A stretch of DNA of 64,000 nucleotides from contig NZ_MDKE01000033.1 of the NCBI RefSeq assembly GCF_001870485.1, forward strand, positions 124,001-188,000, in the 5' to 3' direction. Made by a program: the position numbers and the translations under genes. This document shows, piece after piece, positions 16,290-26,486 of this stretch. The notes under the pieces are model-generated. The model saw only the letters and a list, made by a program, of their open reading frames with translations, searched no databases and was not told where the DNA came from. Every line of letters starts with the position of its first letter. Positions within the stretch are counted from its first letter, which is position 1. Origin of the DNA: Oceanisphaera psychrotolerans (GTDB taxonomy: Bacteria > Pseudomonadota > Gammaproteobacteria > Enterobacterales > Aeromonadaceae).

Positions 16290-17423
16290 TTACACCCGGT
16301 ATTCATCCGGTATCGGCAGTTCATCCTTCAGCGGCACGGGCTTGCGGCCCTGCCCCTTGCGCCAGGCGTTCAGCTGGAACACATAGGCCAGCACCTGGGC
16401 CACGGCCACGAAGAGACCGTCGGGAATTTCCCGATCGAGTTTGGTGGAGTGGTACACCGCCCGCGCCAGCGCCGGCGACGAAATTACCGGCACCTCATAC
16501 TCCCGGGCAATCTCCCGGATCTTGAGCGCGATTTCATCCAGTCCCCTGGCCACCACCACCGGCGCCGAGCCGGGCTTGCCCTTGTCATACCGCAGGGCCA
16601 CAGAATAGTGGGTCGGGTTGACCACCACCACATCGGCGGTGGGGACTTCTCCCATCATGCGGCGATTGGCCATTTCCTGCTGCAAGCGACGAATGCGTCC
16701 CTTGACCTCGGGCTTGCCCTCGGTGTTCTTGTATTCGTCCTTGATTTCCTGCAGCGTCATCTTCAGCTGACGGGTGTGATTCCAGATCTGAAAGGGCACA
16801 TCGATGGCCACGATGGGCAGCAGCGCCATGCACAGCAGCAGGCCCATGCGCAGCAGCAGCTCGAGGGAGCCGACCATGGCGGCAGGCAGGGTTTCATCGC
16901 TCAGGCGCAGGATGTTGTCGAACTGCCCCCACAGCAGCCAGATGGCCAGAGTGGCAATCAATACCACCTTGGCGATGGACTTGAGCAGCTCCACCAGCGC
17001 CTGCATGCCGAACATCCGCTTGAACCCCTTCATCGGACTCATGCGTTCGAGTTTGGGCATCATCGCCTGGGTACTGAAGTTGAAGCCACCGAGCAGGCTG
17101 TTGCCGATCAGCGCCGCCACCAGCACGATGGCAAAAAGTCCGAGCAAGGGCCACAGCAACCCCAGCAGCGAGTCACGCAATGCCGGCATCATGGCCTCGG
17201 GATCGAACAGGGTCGCCCGCTCCACCCGGAAGTTACGCTCGAACACACGAGACATGGCCAGGCCCAGCGAGTCGCCGACCATCATCAGCCCCAGGGCCGC
17301 GCTTAACAGCACCGCGGCGGTGCCCAGTTCCTTGGAACGGGGGATCTGGCCTTTTTCTCTCGCCTGGCGAAGGCGTTGTTCCGTGGGCTGTTCTGTTTTT
17401 TCCTGACCGTCCGACTCCGCCAT
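16290..17423 (-). CDS. flhB: FlhB export switch protein
   Basis: Membrane protein that switches flagellar export from rod/hook to filament substrates after self-cleavage. The 377 residues hold a basic N-terminus (ESDGQEKTEQPTEQRLRQAR), four hydrophobic segments (about 35-55, 88-110, 145-165, 185-208) and a cytoplasmic domain with the self-cleavage site N269-P270-T271-H272. Its start directly abuts the fliR stop. The length is normal. Confidence 0.96.
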   Translation of the reverse strand: MAESDGQEKTEQPTEQRLRQAREKGQIPRSKELGTAAVLLSAALGLMMVGDSLGLAMSRVFERNFRVERATLFDPEAMMPALRDSLLGLLWPLLGLFAIVLVAALIGNSLLGGFNFSTQAMMPKLERMSPMKGFKRMFGMQALVELLKSIAKVVLIATLAIWLLWGQFDNILRLSDETLPAAMVGSLELLLRMGLLLCMALLPIVAIDVPFQIWNHTRQLKMTLQEIKDEYKNTEGKPEVKGRIRRLQQEMANRRMMGEVPTADVVVVNPTHYSVALRYDKGKPGSAPVVVARGLDEIALKIREIAREYEVPVISSPALARAVYHSTKLDREIPDGLFVAVAQVLAYVFQLNAWRKGQGRKPVPLKDELPIPDEYRV

Positions 17424-18212
17424 TCAGCCTCCTTCACAGGTCAGGTTAAGGGTGTTGCACATCACCCCCTGCAGCCGCAGCCACTGATTTTCGAAATGCC
17501 CCAGAAAGCCGCCCAGGGTCAGCCACAGAATGAAGAGGCCACACACCATGCTCACCGCAAAACCGACGCTGAAGATATTCAGCTGGGGCGCGGCCCGGGT
17601 CATGATGCCGAAACTGAAGTTGATCAACAGCATGGCGACGATGGCCGACAGCGACATGGCCACCGCCGCCTGAAACAGCAGGCTGAGCAGGCCGGCCAGG
17701 TTTTCCCAGCTGGACACCGTGATGCCGTTCATCGACACCGGCAGGGTATCGAAGCTCAGCACGATGGCTTCAATCATCACCAGGTGGCCGTTGAGGGCCA
17801 GAAACAGCAGGGTACCCAACATCAGGTACAACTGCCCCACCACCGGGGTGGACTGGCCATTGAGCGGGTCCACCATGGAGGCAAAGCCCAGGCTGGTCTG
17901 CATGGCGATGATCTGGCCGGCGGTCACGAAGGTTTGCAGCAGAAACTGGGACAGCAGGCCGATAACGGCACCAATCAGCACCTGCTGCCCGGTGATCAGA
18001 AAGCCTCCGGCGGAAAACAGCGCCACCTCGGGCATGGGCGGCAGCACCGGCGCCACCGCCAGGGTGGTGGCCACCGCCAGCAGCAGCCGGTTGTAAACCG
18101 GCGTCAGCTGAGCGCCAAACATCACCATGGTCATCATCATCCCGGCAATGCGGCACAGCGGCCACAGGTAACTCGCCAGCCAGATCAGGATTTGCTCGGT
18201 GCTGTAGTTCAA
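17424..18212 (-). CDS. fliR: FliR export-gate protein
   Basis: Polytopic membrane protein of the FliPQR export-gate core, 262 residues, with hydrophobic segments over almost the whole length. Family features include the LYLMLGTLLFLALNGHLVMIEAIVLSF region and the conserved APQLNIFSVGFAVSM stretch near residue 205. It sits between fliQ and flhB. A 38-base gap separates it from fliQ. Confidence 0.95.
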   Translation of the reverse strand: MNYSTEQILIWLASYLWPLCRIAGMMMTMVMFGAQLTPVYNRLLLAVATTLAVAPVLPPMPEVALFSAGGFLITGQQVLIGAVIGLLSQFLLQTFVTAGQIIAMQTSLGFASMVDPLNGQSTPVVGQLYLMLGTLLFLALNGHLVMIEAIVLSFDTLPVSMNGITVSSWENLAGLLSLLFQAAVAMSLSAIVAMLLINFSFGIMTRAAPQLNIFSVGFAVSMVCGLFILWLTLGGFLGHFENQWLRLQGVMCNTLNLTCEGG

Positions 18213-18250
18213 GCGTCGTTTCTCGCCGTGGTTGAAAAGCGTGAGCGGTG

Positions 18251-18520
18251 TTACCCAATCAACTGCGGGATCTGGGACACCAGCTCATAAAAGAAGTCCA
18301 TCAGCATATCGAAGCCCCAGTGCGCCCCCACCGCCAGTGCCCCCAGGGTCACCAACAGGCGGGGCAGAAAACTCAGGGTCTGTTCGTTAATGGAAGTGGC
18401 GGCCTGAAAGATGGACACCAGCAGACCGACGGCCAGACTCGGCAGGATCACCGCCGACACCAGCACCGTTACCAGCCAGAGCGCGCTGCGGAAAATGTCG
18501 ACGAAGGTTTCCGGGCTCAC
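18251..18520 (-). CDS. fliQ: FliQ export-gate protein
   Basis: Small membrane protein (89 residues, two hydrophobic helices) of the flagellar export gate. It has the family stretch PSLAVGLLVSIFQAATSINEQTL between the helices. Its first base touches the last base of fliP, so the two are translationally coupled. Length matches E. coli FliQ. Confidence 0.96.
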   Translation of the reverse strand: MSPETFVDIFRSALWLVTVLVSAVILPSLAVGLLVSIFQAATSINEQTLSFLPRLLVTLGALAVGAHWGFDMLMDFFYELVSQIPQLIG

Positions 18521-19275
18521 TATCCCGCCCCCAGACCGAAGCTGTTGGCCAGGGTGCCCATGATCAGGTTCCAGCCATCCACCAGCACGAACAGCATCAG
18601 CTTGAACGGCAGCGAAATCAGCATCGGCGACAGCATCATCATCCCCATCGCCATCAGGATGCTGGCCACCACCAGATCGATGACCAGGAAGGGCAGAAAC
18701 AGCATGAACCCGATCTGAAAGGCCGTTTTCAGCTCGCTGGTAACGAAGGCCGGTATCAGCACCCGTAGTGGTACCTCGGCTTCGCTGTCGGCCTGAATGT
18801 CCGCGATGTTGAGAAAGGTATCGAGATCCTTGACCCGGGTCTGGGCCAGCATGAAGTCCCGCACCGGCAATTCGGCCCGGGCCAGCGCCTCTCTCGAGTC
18901 GATCTCTTCCGCCAGATAAGGCTGCAGGGCGTCCGCGTTCACCCGGTCCAGCACCGGCGACATGATGAAGAAGGACAGAAACAGGCTGATGCCGATCAAC
19001 ACCTGGTTATTGGGGCTCTGCTGCAACCCCAGGGCCTGACGCAGGATGGACAGCACGATGATGATACGGGTAAAAGAGGTCATCATGATCACGATGGCCG
19101 GCAGAAAAGACAGCGCCGTCATCAGCGCCAGCACCTGCAGCGTCAGGCTGTATTCCTGGCTGCCGTCCGCATTGGTGGTCACCGTCACCGCCGACATGCC
19201 CTGCTGAGCCAGGGCCGGCGTGGCCAGCAGCAACACCGGCACCATGAACAGCCAGCCGTTAAGGTTTCGCATCAT
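18520..19275 (-). CDS. fliP: FliP export-gate protein
   Basis: Membrane protein of the FliPQR gate, 251-252 residues, with a cleavable signal peptide ([24 protein letters not shown]) followed by four membrane segments and the family signature [20 protein letters not shown]. The start is one of two neighbouring ATG codons (19275/19272) inside the end of fliO, with GAGG just upstream; longer in-frame starts would destroy the signal peptide. C-terminal [20 protein letters not shown] is standard. Confidence 0.95.
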   Translation of the reverse strand: MMRNLNGWLFMVPVLLLATPALAQQGMSAVTVTTNADGSQEYSLTLQVLALMTALSFLPAIVIMMTSFTRIIIVLSILRQALGLQQSPNNQVLIGISLFLSFFIMSPVLDRVNADALQPYLAEEIDSREALARAELPVRDFMLAQTRVKDLDTFLNIADIQADSEAEVPLRVLIPAFVTSELKTAFQIGFMLFLPFLVIDLVVASILMAMGMMMLSPMLISLPFKLMLFVLVDGWNLIMGTLANSFGLGAG

Positions 19276-19618
19276 GACGCCTCGCCAGCAAGGGGCCGGC
19301 CTGCTCCGCAACCAGCGGCTGCTCCAGCTTGCCCAGATCGGAAATCTGCTGGGCGGTGACCCCCAGCAGCCGTTGCTCCTCGCCCACCTGTACCACCAGC
19401 AACCGCTCCCGCTGCCCCAGGGTCAGCGAGGCCACCACCTTGAGCTGGCGGCTGCCGCCAAACATCTGCGCGCCACGCAACCGGCGCAACAACCAGCCCA
19501 GCAGCAGAATAACGCCGATCACCAGCCCCGACGACAACGCCCAGGAATCCCAGCGGATTTCCGGTCCCTGGGCCAGCGCCGTGGCCGGCAGCCACAGCCA
19601 TACCAGTAACAGGCGCAT
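19259..19618 (-). CDS. fliO: FliO flagellar export accessory protein
   Basis: Small membrane protein that helps FliP assemble. The 119 residues have a signal-like N-terminus ([17 protein letters not shown]), a membrane helix (about 30-45, [16 protein letters not shown]) and a short cytoplasmic beta-rich domain ([21 protein letters not shown]) typical of FliO. It overlaps fliP at its end and starts at the fliN stop. Sequence is poorly conserved in the family; context supports the name. Confidence 0.9.
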   Translation of the reverse strand: MRLLLVWLWLPATALAQGPEIRWDSWALSSGLVIGVILLLGWLLRRLRGAQMFGGSRQLKVVASLTLGQRERLLVVQVGEEQRLLGVTAQQISDLGKLEQPLVAEQAGPLLARRHDAKP

Positions 19619-20031
19619 TACTTCAGCTTTTTGATGCGTTCGGTCTGGCTGATCACATCGGTCAGCCGGATACCGAATTTGTCGTTGACCACCACCACCT
19701 CGCCGTGGGCGATCAGGGTGCCGTTGACCATCACGTCCAGCGGCTCGCCGGCCAGCCGGTCCAGCTCCACCACCGACCCCTGGTTCAGCTGCAGCAGATT
19801 GCGGATGCTGATCTGGCTGCGCCCCACTTCCATCGAGATGGTGACCGGAATATCCAGAATGGCGTCAAGTTTACGTCGCTCATCACCCGACAGCGGGGCG
19901 GCATCGCTGTCGCCGAAATCGTCCAGCTCGACCCGCTTTGCCGATGCCGGTTCTTTTTCTCCGTCCCGGGACGTCTGCTCGGCCATGGCCTCGCCCCACA
20001 CATCATCCAGCTCGTTCTGCTCATCACTCAT
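19618..20031 (-). CDS. fliN: FliN flagellar C-ring switch protein
   Basis: Component of the cytoplasmic C-ring that takes part in switching and export. The 137 residues have an acidic N-terminal half and a C-terminal SpoA domain (ILDIPVTISMEVGRSQISIR, LNQGSVVELDRLAGEPLDVMVNG, GEVVVVNDKFGIRLTDV). It overlaps fliM by four bases. Normal length for FliN. Confidence 0.97.
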   Translation of the reverse strand: MSDEQNELDDVWGEAMAEQTSRDGEKEPASAKRVELDDFGDSDAAPLSGDERRKLDAILDIPVTISMEVGRSQISIRNLLQLNQGSVVELDRLAGEPLDVMVNGTLIAHGEVVVVNDKFGIRLTDVISQTERIKKLK

Positions 20032-21086
20032 GACGCATCCTCAATGGTTCTTTCCAGTTCTTCCAGCTCGGCCTCGCCGTCGATACGCACCCCGCGGCGG
20101 GTGACATGATGCAGCTCGGTTTTCACCGTTTCCGGCTTCTTGATTTTCTCGGTGATCCGCACCGCCATTTTATCGCCGGCACGCCCCAGCTGGCCGCGGA
20201 AGCTCGGCAGCTCTTCCACCGACACCAGCAAATGCTCGGGCATATCCACCGGGATGATATCGCCGGCCTGCAGTTCCATGATGGCGCGCAGGGTCAGCTC
20301 TTTTTCCAGCAGCTTCACCGACATATCCACCCCCACATCGAGGATTTCGTCGCGCAGCGCCTTGCCCCAGCGCAGATCGTTTTCGCCCTTGTCGCTTTGC
20401 ACCCCCGCATCCAGCAGTTCGCGAATGGGTTCGAGCATGCCGTAGGGCAGGGTCACGTGAAAATCGCCGCCCCCGCCGTCCAGCTCGATATGGAAGGAGC
20501 TGACCACCACCACCTCGGTCGGGCTGACGATATTGGCCATGGTCGGGTTCACTTCCGAGTCCAGGTATTCGAACTCCACGTCCATCACCGGCGCCCAGGC
20601 ATCCTTGTAATCCTCGAACACCAGCTTGAGCAGCAGCTGGATCACCCGCCGCTCGGTCGGGGTGAATTCCCGGCCTTCAATCTTGGCATGACGACCGTCA
20701 CCGCCGAAAAAATTGTCCACCAGAATAAATACCAGCCGGGCTTCCATGGTGACCAGGCCGATGCCCTTGAGCGGCCGGAAACGCACCATGTTCAGGCTGG
20801 TGGGGAGAAACAGCGAGTGCACATATTCGCCGAACTTCAGCATCTGCACCCCGTTGACGGACACCTCGGCGGTGCGGCGCATCATGTTGAACAGGCTGAT
20901 GCGCATATGACGAGCGAAGCGTTCGTTGACCATTTCCAGCGTCGGCATCCGTCCACGGACGATGCGATCCTGGGAAGAGAAGTCAAACATGGACACGCCG
21001 CTGCCATCGCTGACCGGCGTTTCATCTACATCGTCCACCCCGTGTAACAGGGCATCGATTTCATCCTGGGATAACAGATCGCTCAC
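20028..21086 (-). CDS. fliM: FliM flagellar switch protein
   Basis: C-ring protein that binds CheY-P and sets the rotation direction. The 352 residues start with the CheY-binding peptide LSQDEIDALLHG (residues 5-16), then a CheC-like middle domain (about 45-235) and a C-terminal SpoA domain (about 250-330). The N-terminal peptide matters for the cheA repeat finding. It lies between fliL and fliN; fully normal. Confidence 0.97.
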   Translation of the reverse strand: MSDLLSQDEIDALLHGVDDVDETPVSDGSGVSMFDFSSQDRIVRGRMPTLEMVNERFARHMRISLFNMMRRTAEVSVNGVQMLKFGEYVHSLFLPTSLNMVRFRPLKGIGLVTMEARLVFILVDNFFGGDGRHAKIEGREFTPTERRVIQLLLKLVFEDYKDAWAPVMDVEFEYLDSEVNPTMANIVSPTEVVVVSSFHIELDGGGGDFHVTLPYGMLEPIRELLDAGVQSDKGENDLRWGKALRDEILDVGVDMSVKLLEKELTLRAIMELQAGDIIPVDMPEHLLVSVEELPSFRGQLGRAGDKMAVRITEKIKKPETVKTELHHVTRRGVRIDGEAELEELERTIEDAS

Positions 21087-21093
21087 GATTCAC

Positions 21094-21567
21094 CTATTGC
21101 ATTACGATGCCGGTAAAGAGCACTTTTTCTATCGCCGGTACTCCCAGCTCATCCGTCAGCTCGGCGTTCAACTCGTTCAGCGCCTCCTGACGAACCATGT
21201 TCTTGCTCTCGGCGGTAAGATAGTTATCCGCACTCTGGCGGCTGAACACCGTCAACAGAGTACTTTCCAGCAAGGGCAAGTGGCGGCGCGTCCGGCTCTC
21301 GTTTTCGGAACCTCGCACCATCAATTGCACCTCCACCTGCACCAAACGATCCCGGTTGCCGGCCTGCACCGAAAAGACCACCGGCCGGGACAGACCGACA
21401 TAGAACACCTGCGTGTCCACTACCTGCTCCGCTTCCGGCGTGCCGGAGGGTTTCAGCACCCACCAGGCGGCGCCCCCACCCACGGCGACCACCACCACCA
21501 AAACCACTATCCAGAGCAGCTTGCGCTGATACCATGCCGCCTTGGGCATGATCAAATCATCGGCCAT
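21094..21567 (-). CDS. fliL: FliL stator-associated membrane protein
   Basis: Single-pass inner-membrane protein that supports stator function under load. The 157 residues have a membrane helix at about 17-36 (LLWIVVLVVVVAVGGGAAWW) and a periplasmic domain ending VPAIEKVLFTGIVMQ, the family's conserved C-terminus. It sits just before fliM. Normal length. Confidence 0.94.
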   Translation of the reverse strand: MADDLIMPKAAWYQRKLLWIVVLVVVVAVGGGAAWWVLKPSGTPEAEQVVDTQVFYVGLSRPVVFSVQAGNRDRLVQVEVQLMVRGSENESRTRRHLPLLESTLLTVFSRQSADNYLTAESKNMVRQEALNELNAELTDELGVPAIEKVLFTGIVMQ

Positions 21568-21614
21568 TATGTACCTTTACCATTAACGAAAAACGGGCGA
21601 TTCACCCATTTGAA

Positions 21615-22826
21615 TCATGCAAAAAAATCAATACCGCCATGCTCTGGCGCCCGCCGGCCGGGCCACTCCGCTTCTCTGACCTCAAGTCGCTCCGTTTCCT
21701 CGAGGGCGGCTTCACCGCCTCGCGGTCCTTGCTCCTGGGTGCCAGCCTGCTGCCGATCACCCTGATGAAGCGCGCCCTGCTGACCCTGACTCAGGTTCAG
21801 TCCCTGTTGCCCCAGCATCTCTCGCAGCCGGGGCAGAGCCTGGTCGAACAACTCCCGGGCCTGAGGCTGGCTGGCCAGAAACTGCACCTGAACCTCTCCC
21901 TGCTCCATCTTCACCTGGATCCTGAGTCCGCCCAGCTCCGAAGGGCTGAGCCGGATGTCCGCTGCCTGCAGGTTCTGGTTCACCATCACCTGCACCTGCT
22001 GCGCCAGCTGCTTCGCGCTCTGCTCGGGGGAACCGAGCAGAGACAGAGAGCGTTCCGGCGACAAGAGACGCTCATTCGATAACGGCGTCTGTGCGTCCCG
22101 GCTAAATGCGGGAGTCACGTTTATTCCATCGTCACCTGTCGATGACAAGGCAACGCCGGCGTCTTCTCCGGCAGCGGCGGCCAACGCCACATTCGCCTCC
22201 GGTGGCAAATCATTGCCGCTTTCGGCCGCGGTGGCCTGCAACAGACGCCGACTGTGCGCTATCTGTTCCAGCCAGTCGCCCGTTGGCTCATCCGAGCTCA
22301 GCGCTGTCGCATCCCGCTCCGGCTCTTGCCGCCTGGCGGTCCGTACCGGCTGCTCGGCTCCATCGGCGTCGGCGTCAACCTCACCGGCTTCCACTTCCAT
22401 AGCCTTCTCTGCCCGAGCGGCCTTGAGCTGGTACTCCCTGGCGACCCGCTCATCCTGGAGAGCGTCGGCTTCGCCATCGGCAGCCGTCGCCGCCGGAGCT
22501 GCGCCGGTCTCATCGTTCACGGCGGCATCTCCGGCCCCCAGTGCCGCCCTTGCTTCCGGGGCTACCGGCGCAGACTGGCTGGCCAGAAAGGGAGCGCCAG
22601 CCTCGTCCTCCCGGTCATCCGCCCGGGTTTGCTCCTGCTGTTCCTCGCGGGCAGCATGACCGGGTGCCTGGTTCGAAGGCCGGCTCGCGCTGTTGTCATC
22701 GGCAACGGCAGCAGCCTGCTGCCCGGACAACAACTCGGCAAAACCGGCATCGCCCTTTTCGGCCGCCGCCAGCCCTCCGGCCTTTGCTCCCGCTCCCGTC
22801 GTGGCCGTTACCGTGCCTATCATCAT
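21615..22826 (-). CDS. fliK: FliK hook-length control protein
   Basis: Secreted ruler that sets hook length and triggers the FlhB switch. The 403 residues have a long Ala/Glu/Asp-rich variable N-terminal part and a conserved C-terminal domain (about 295-370) with LAQQVQVMVNQNLQAADIRL, PSELGGLRIQVKMEQGEVQV and LPRLREMLGQQGLNL. The start at 22826 has GGAG five bases upstream; starts further upstream would add unrelated hydrophobic sequence. A sigma-54-type promoter lies at 22886-22901. Confidence 0.93.
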   Translation of the reverse strand: MMIGTVTATTGAGAKAGGLAAAEKGDAGFAELLSGQQAAAVADDNSASRPSNQAPGHAAREEQQEQTRADDREDEAGAPFLASQSAPVAPEARAALGAGDAAVNDETGAAPAATAADGEADALQDERVAREYQLKAARAEKAMEVEAGEVDADADGAEQPVRTARRQEPERDATALSSDEPTGDWLEQIAHSRRLLQATAAESGNDLPPEANVALAAAAGEDAGVALSSTGDDGINVTPAFSRDAQTPLSNERLLSPERSLSLLGSPEQSAKQLAQQVQVMVNQNLQAADIRLSPSELGGLRIQVKMEQGEVQVQFLASQPQARELFDQALPRLREMLGQQGLNLSQGQQGALHQGDRQQAGTQEQGPRGGEAALEETERLEVREAEWPGRRAPEHGGIDFFA

Positions 22827-22885
22827 GCCCACTCCCCGTTCATGCTGAGACCATAGCGCGCCCGAACCGGCGCACAACAGTAACA

Positions 22886-22901
22886 AGCAAAACACATACC
22901 A
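22886..22901 (-). promoter_or_regulatory. Sigma-54 promoter candidate for fliK operon
   Basis: Minus strand TGGTATGTGTTTTGCT has GG-N10-GC and TTGCT at -12. It overlaps the small gap after fliJ and lies about 60 bases before fliK, so the fliK-flhB genes could be started separately from fliE-fliJ. Confidence 0.55.
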
Positions 22902-22905
22902 ACTG

Positions 22906-23343
22906 TTAAATACTTTTCTTGTGGAAGCGATAGATGGCCAGGTTATCCAGCATCTTCTGCTCCTGCCGGCTGCTGTCGAGCCGCTGCCGTTCGGCCTCAC
23001 GCTCCAGCAGCTTGTCGATGGCCTGTTTGCGGGTGCGCACCGCCATCCAGGCGCTGCGGTTTTGCTCCAACCGTTGCCGGGCCTGTTGCAGGCCCTGCTG
23101 TTGCTGTTGCCGGGTCTGTTCCAGCTTGTCGATAAACCCCTGAAAGTGGCCGAACTGGTGGGCGCTCAGACCCTGCTGGCCCCGGTTGTTGAATTCCTGC
23201 GCGTAATGGCGCTGATACTGGCTCAGGGTCTGCTGCTGTTGCTCGAACTGCTGCAACTGCAACCGTGCGGCGTTCAGCTCCGCCGCCGCCTTGCGTTCCT
23301 GAGTCTCGAGTTGCTCCAGCAACAGCCGCAACGCCCGGCTCAT
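22906..23343 (-). CDS. fliJ: FliJ export chaperone
   Basis: Coiled-coil protein that binds FlhA and sits in the centre of the FliI ATPase ring. The 145 residues are almost entirely helical, very rich in Gln, Arg and Leu (many QQQ stretches), as in the FliJ family of similar length. Start abuts the fliI stop. Identified by context plus coiled-coil character. Confidence 0.93.
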   Translation of the reverse strand: MSRALRLLLEQLETQERKAAAELNAARLQLQQFEQQQQTLSQYQRHYAQEFNNRGQQGLSAHQFGHFQGFIDKLEQTRQQQQQGLQQARQRLEQNRSAWMAVRTRKQAIDKLLEREAERQRLDSSRQEQKMLDNLAIYRFHKKSI

Positions 23344-24674
23344 CAGCCGGCCCTCAGCAGAGGCTGACTGATCGCCTCTAGTTCACCCAGGCACATGGGC
23401 AGCGTAATCACCTCTTTCATGCTCTGGGTCAGAAAATGATCCAGCCGGGGACGGATATGAATGGCCATGTCCAGCCGGGGATCGGCACCGGACTGATAGG
23501 CGCCGAGGTTGATCAGGTCGTGATTCTGCTGATAGAGGGCATAAGCCTGCTTGATGGCTCTGGCCTGCTGCTGATGGGCCTCGGTAGTCACGGCGGTCAT
23601 CACCCGGCTGATCGACTTTTCGATGTCGATGGCCGGGTAATGGCCGCTGTCCGCCAGTTGCCGCGACAGCACGATGTGGCCATCGAGAATGGCCCGGGCC
23701 GCGTCGGCGATGGGATCCTGCAAGTCGTCGCCTTCGGTCAGCACGGTGAAGAAGGCGGTAATGCTGCCCTGGCCCTCGGCGCCGTTACCGGCCCGCTCGA
23801 CCAGCGCCGGCAGCCGGGCAAACACCGAAGGCGGATAGCCCTTGCTGGCCGGAGGCTCTCCCACCGCCAGCGCGATTTCACGCTGGGCCTGGGCATAGCG
23901 GGTCAGCGAGTCCATCAGCAGCAGCACATTGAGCCCCTGATCCCGAAAGTACTCCGCCAAGGTCAGGGCGGTTTCACAGCCCTTGAGCCGCATCAGGGGC
24001 GAGGCGTCGGCGGGGGCCGCCACCACCACGGCCCGGGCCCGGCCCTCCTGGCCCAGGATGACGTCGATAAACTCCTTCACCTCGCGGCCCCGCTCGCCAA
24101 TCAGCCCCACTATCACCACATCGGCCCTGGCGCCACGGGTCATCATGCCCAGCAGCACACTCTTGCCCACCCCGGAGCCGGCAAAGAGCCCCATGCGCTG
24201 GCCCTGGCCGACGGTCAGCAAGGCATTAATGGCGCGCACCCCCACGTCCATCGGTGCCTCGATGGGCTTGCGCGTCATCGGGTTCAGCCGCTGGGCGGTA
24301 AAATCGGCGGTGGTACTGGTCATGATGGGCCCCAGCCCGTCCAGCGGCTGGCCGATGCCGTCGATCACCCGGCCCAGCAGCTCCATGCCCACCGGTACCC
24401 CGGCGCCCTGCCCGACCGGCGTGACCCGGGCGCCGGGAATGACCCCCTTGAGCGACTCACTGGGCATTAAAAACAGCCGGTCGTCGGCAAAGCCGACCAC
24501 TTCGGCATCCATCTCGCCGAACAGCGTCTGGATCCGGCACTGGCTGCCCACGGCGGCGGTACAGCCCACCGCCTCCAGCGTCAGTCCCACTACCCGGGTC
24601 AGCTTGCCGCTGGCCGCCATGGCCGGCATCAGCCCCCGGGTCTGATAGGCGGCCAGTCGTTCAGGAAGCGTCAT
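23343..24674 (-). CDS. fliI: FliI flagellar export ATPase
   Basis: ATPase of the flagellar type III export apparatus, related to F1 beta. The 443 residues have P-loop [17 protein letters not shown], Walker [21 protein letters not shown] and the family stretch [19 protein letters not shown]. It overlaps the end of fliH by 14 bases. Normal length and all catalytic motifs present. Confidence 0.97.
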   Translation of the reverse strand: MTLPERLAAYQTRGLMPAMAASGKLTRVVGLTLEAVGCTAAVGSQCRIQTLFGEMDAEVVGFADDRLFLMPSESLKGVIPGARVTPVGQGAGVPVGMELLGRVIDGIGQPLDGLGPIMTSTTADFTAQRLNPMTRKPIEAPMDVGVRAINALLTVGQGQRMGLFAGSGVGKSVLLGMMTRGARADVVIVGLIGERGREVKEFIDVILGQEGRARAVVVAAPADASPLMRLKGCETALTLAEYFRDQGLNVLLLMDSLTRYAQAQREIALAVGEPPASKGYPPSVFARLPALVERAGNGAEGQGSITAFFTVLTEGDDLQDPIADAARAILDGHIVLSRQLADSGHYPAIDIEKSISRVMTAVTTEAHQQQARAIKQAYALYQQNHDLINLGAYQSGADPRLDMAIHIRPRLDHFLTQSMKEVITLPMCLGELEAISQPLLRAG

Positions 24675-25443
24675 GGAAGCGATGCCAGTTGGCCTTGATG
24701 AAGTTGGCCATCAAGTCGTCGATGCGGCGCGCCAGGCTGACATCCAGCTCGGACAGGGCGGTTTTCACCCGCAGATCTCCCCGTGCCTGACCGGGTTCGC
24801 TCACCAGCTCCCAGCCCCGTTTCTGACGGCTCTGCTCGTCGAAATGCTGCTCGAGCAACGCCAGATCATCCGGGTGCACGAACAGGGTGACGCCGCCGTC
24901 ATGGCCCGGCAAGGCATCCACGGCCTCGCGCACCGTGGCCAGCAGCAGCTGTGGCGAGGTGCTCGCCTCGGTTTTCAGCAGGTTGCGGGCCAGCTCCTGA
25001 GCCAGGGTCACCAGGCTCTGTTCCACCACCTTGTCTATCTGTGCCAGCGGCGTCTGCAACCGTTCGACCAGCTGCTGCCATTGCTGCAGCTGCCGGTCGA
25101 TTTTTTCCTGCCCTTCGGTCAGCCCCTGTTCCAGCCCTTGCTGCAAGCCGGCCTCGTGCCCCTGCTGCAGGCCGGTGAGCCGTCCCTCTTCCTTGCCGGC
25201 CTCGAAGCCCTGTTCCTTACCTTCTTCATATCCGGCCTCGAAGGCGGCCTGACGAATGGCTTCGAGGGCCTCGGCGGTCCAGGGCTCGGGCGCGGACGGC
25301 GCGTCCGACGCCGGCGTCGGGGGGGAGACCTCGGCGCGAGACTTGATGTTCAGCGCCCGCTCTGGCGGCCTACTCCGGGGCTGGGACATATCCGGCCAGG
25401 GCCAGTGCTCGGCCTCGCCGTCATCACGGGAACCATGGCTCAT
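24661..25443 (-). CDS. fliH: FliH, regulator of the export ATPase
   Basis: Negative regulator and stator-like partner of FliI. The 260 residues show a Pro/Ser-rich N-terminal region, a glycine-zipper helix with repeated GxxxG spacing (about 75-120; [32 protein letters not shown]) and a C-terminal conserved domain ([28 protein letters not shown]). The GxxxG array is the family hallmark. Overlaps fliG by four bases. Confidence 0.95.
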   Translation of the reverse strand: MSHGSRDDGEAEHWPWPDMSQPRSRPPERALNIKSRAEVSPPTPASDAPSAPEPWTAEALEAIRQAAFEAGYEEGKEQGFEAGKEEGRLTGLQQGHEAGLQQGLEQGLTEGQEKIDRQLQQWQQLVERLQTPLAQIDKVVEQSLVTLAQELARNLLKTEASTSPQLLLATVREAVDALPGHDGGVTLFVHPDDLALLEQHFDEQSRQKRGWELVSEPGQARGDLRVKTALSELDVSLARRIDDLMANFIKANWHRFHDAS

Positions 25444-26486
25444 ATGAAGTCATCACCCCCGCCCTTGGCCAGCATCAGCTCGCCGCTGTCCGCCAGACGC
25501 CGGGCGATGGCCAGAATTTCTTTCTGTGCCAGTTCCACGTCGCTCACCCGCACCGGGCCCATGGCATCCAGATCGTCCTGCAGCATTTCGGCGGCACGCT
25601 TGGACATGTTCTTCAGGAACTTGTCCTTGAGCTGATCATCCGCCCCTTTCAATGCCCGCTGCAACAGCTCGCCGCTGACCTCACGCAGCAACAGCTGGAC
25701 TCCCCGGTCGTCCACATCGATCAGGTTCTCGAACACAAACATCAGATCCTGGATCTTCATGCTCATCTCTTCGTCCTGATCGCGTATCGCATCCATCAGG
25801 ACCCCTTCTACCGTGGTATCCAGATAGTTCATGATATTGGCGGCCGCTTTCAGGCCGCCCATCTTGGCCGCCTTGGCGCCACTCTGGCCGGCAAACTGTT
25901 TTTCCATGATGTCGTTCAGCTCCTGCAGTGCCGCCGGCTGCACTTCTTCCAGCTCGGCAATGCGCATCACCAGATCCAGCCGGACCGGCTCGGCAAACTG
26001 CTGCAGGATTTCGGCGGCCTGCTCCGGCTCCAGATAAGACAGCACTATGGTCTGTATCTGCGGGTGCTCGTTATGGATGATGCTGGCCACCTGGCGCGCA
26101 TCCATCCATTTCAGCGAGTCCAGGCCACGGGAGCCGGCCCCGGCCGAAATCTGGTTGACCAGGCGCCCGGCCTTGTCTTCTCCCAGCGCCGCCACCAGGG
26201 CGTTGCGCACGAAGTCCTGACTGCCGACGCCAATCTTGGTGAAACGCTGAATATCCTCGATAAAGAGACGGTGCACCGCGCCGACCCGGTCGGGGCCAAA
26301 ATCGCCGACCGAGGCCATTTTCATGCCCAGCCGCTGCACCTGCTTGGGGTCCAGATGACGAAAAATCTGCGCCGCATCTTCTTCACGCAGGCTCAGCATC
26401 AGCAGGGCGGCCTTTTCGGTGCCGGTCATGCTGTCGAGCAGCTGGCGCTGCTCGTCGGTAATCATCAGTTCCTGCGCATCAGTCAT
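25440..26486 (-). CDS. fliG: FliG rotor/switch protein
   Basis: C-ring protein that contacts the stator and produces torque. The 348 residues contain N, middle and C domains, with the EHPQ motif (NEHPQIQTIVLSYL) in the middle and the charged torque helix (VDDRGVQLLLREVSGELLQRAL) near residue 275. An N-terminal stretch of about 15 residues precedes the usual GTEKAALLML start. It lies between fliF and fliH with overlapping ends. Confidence 0.97.
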   Translation of the reverse strand: MTDAQELMITDEQRQLLDSMTGTEKAALLMLSLREEDAAQIFRHLDPKQVQRLGMKMASVGDFGPDRVGAVHRLFIEDIQRFTKIGVGSQDFVRNALVAALGEDKAGRLVNQISAGAGSRGLDSLKWMDARQVASIIHNEHPQIQTIVLSYLEPEQAAEILQQFAEPVRLDLVMRIAELEEVQPAALQELNDIMEKQFAGQSGAKAAKMGGLKAAANIMNYLDTTVEGVLMDAIRDQDEEMSMKIQDLMFVFENLIDVDDRGVQLLLREVSGELLQRALKGADDQLKDKFLKNMSKRAAEMLQDDLDAMGPVRVSDVELAQKEILAIARRLADSGELMLAKGGGDDFI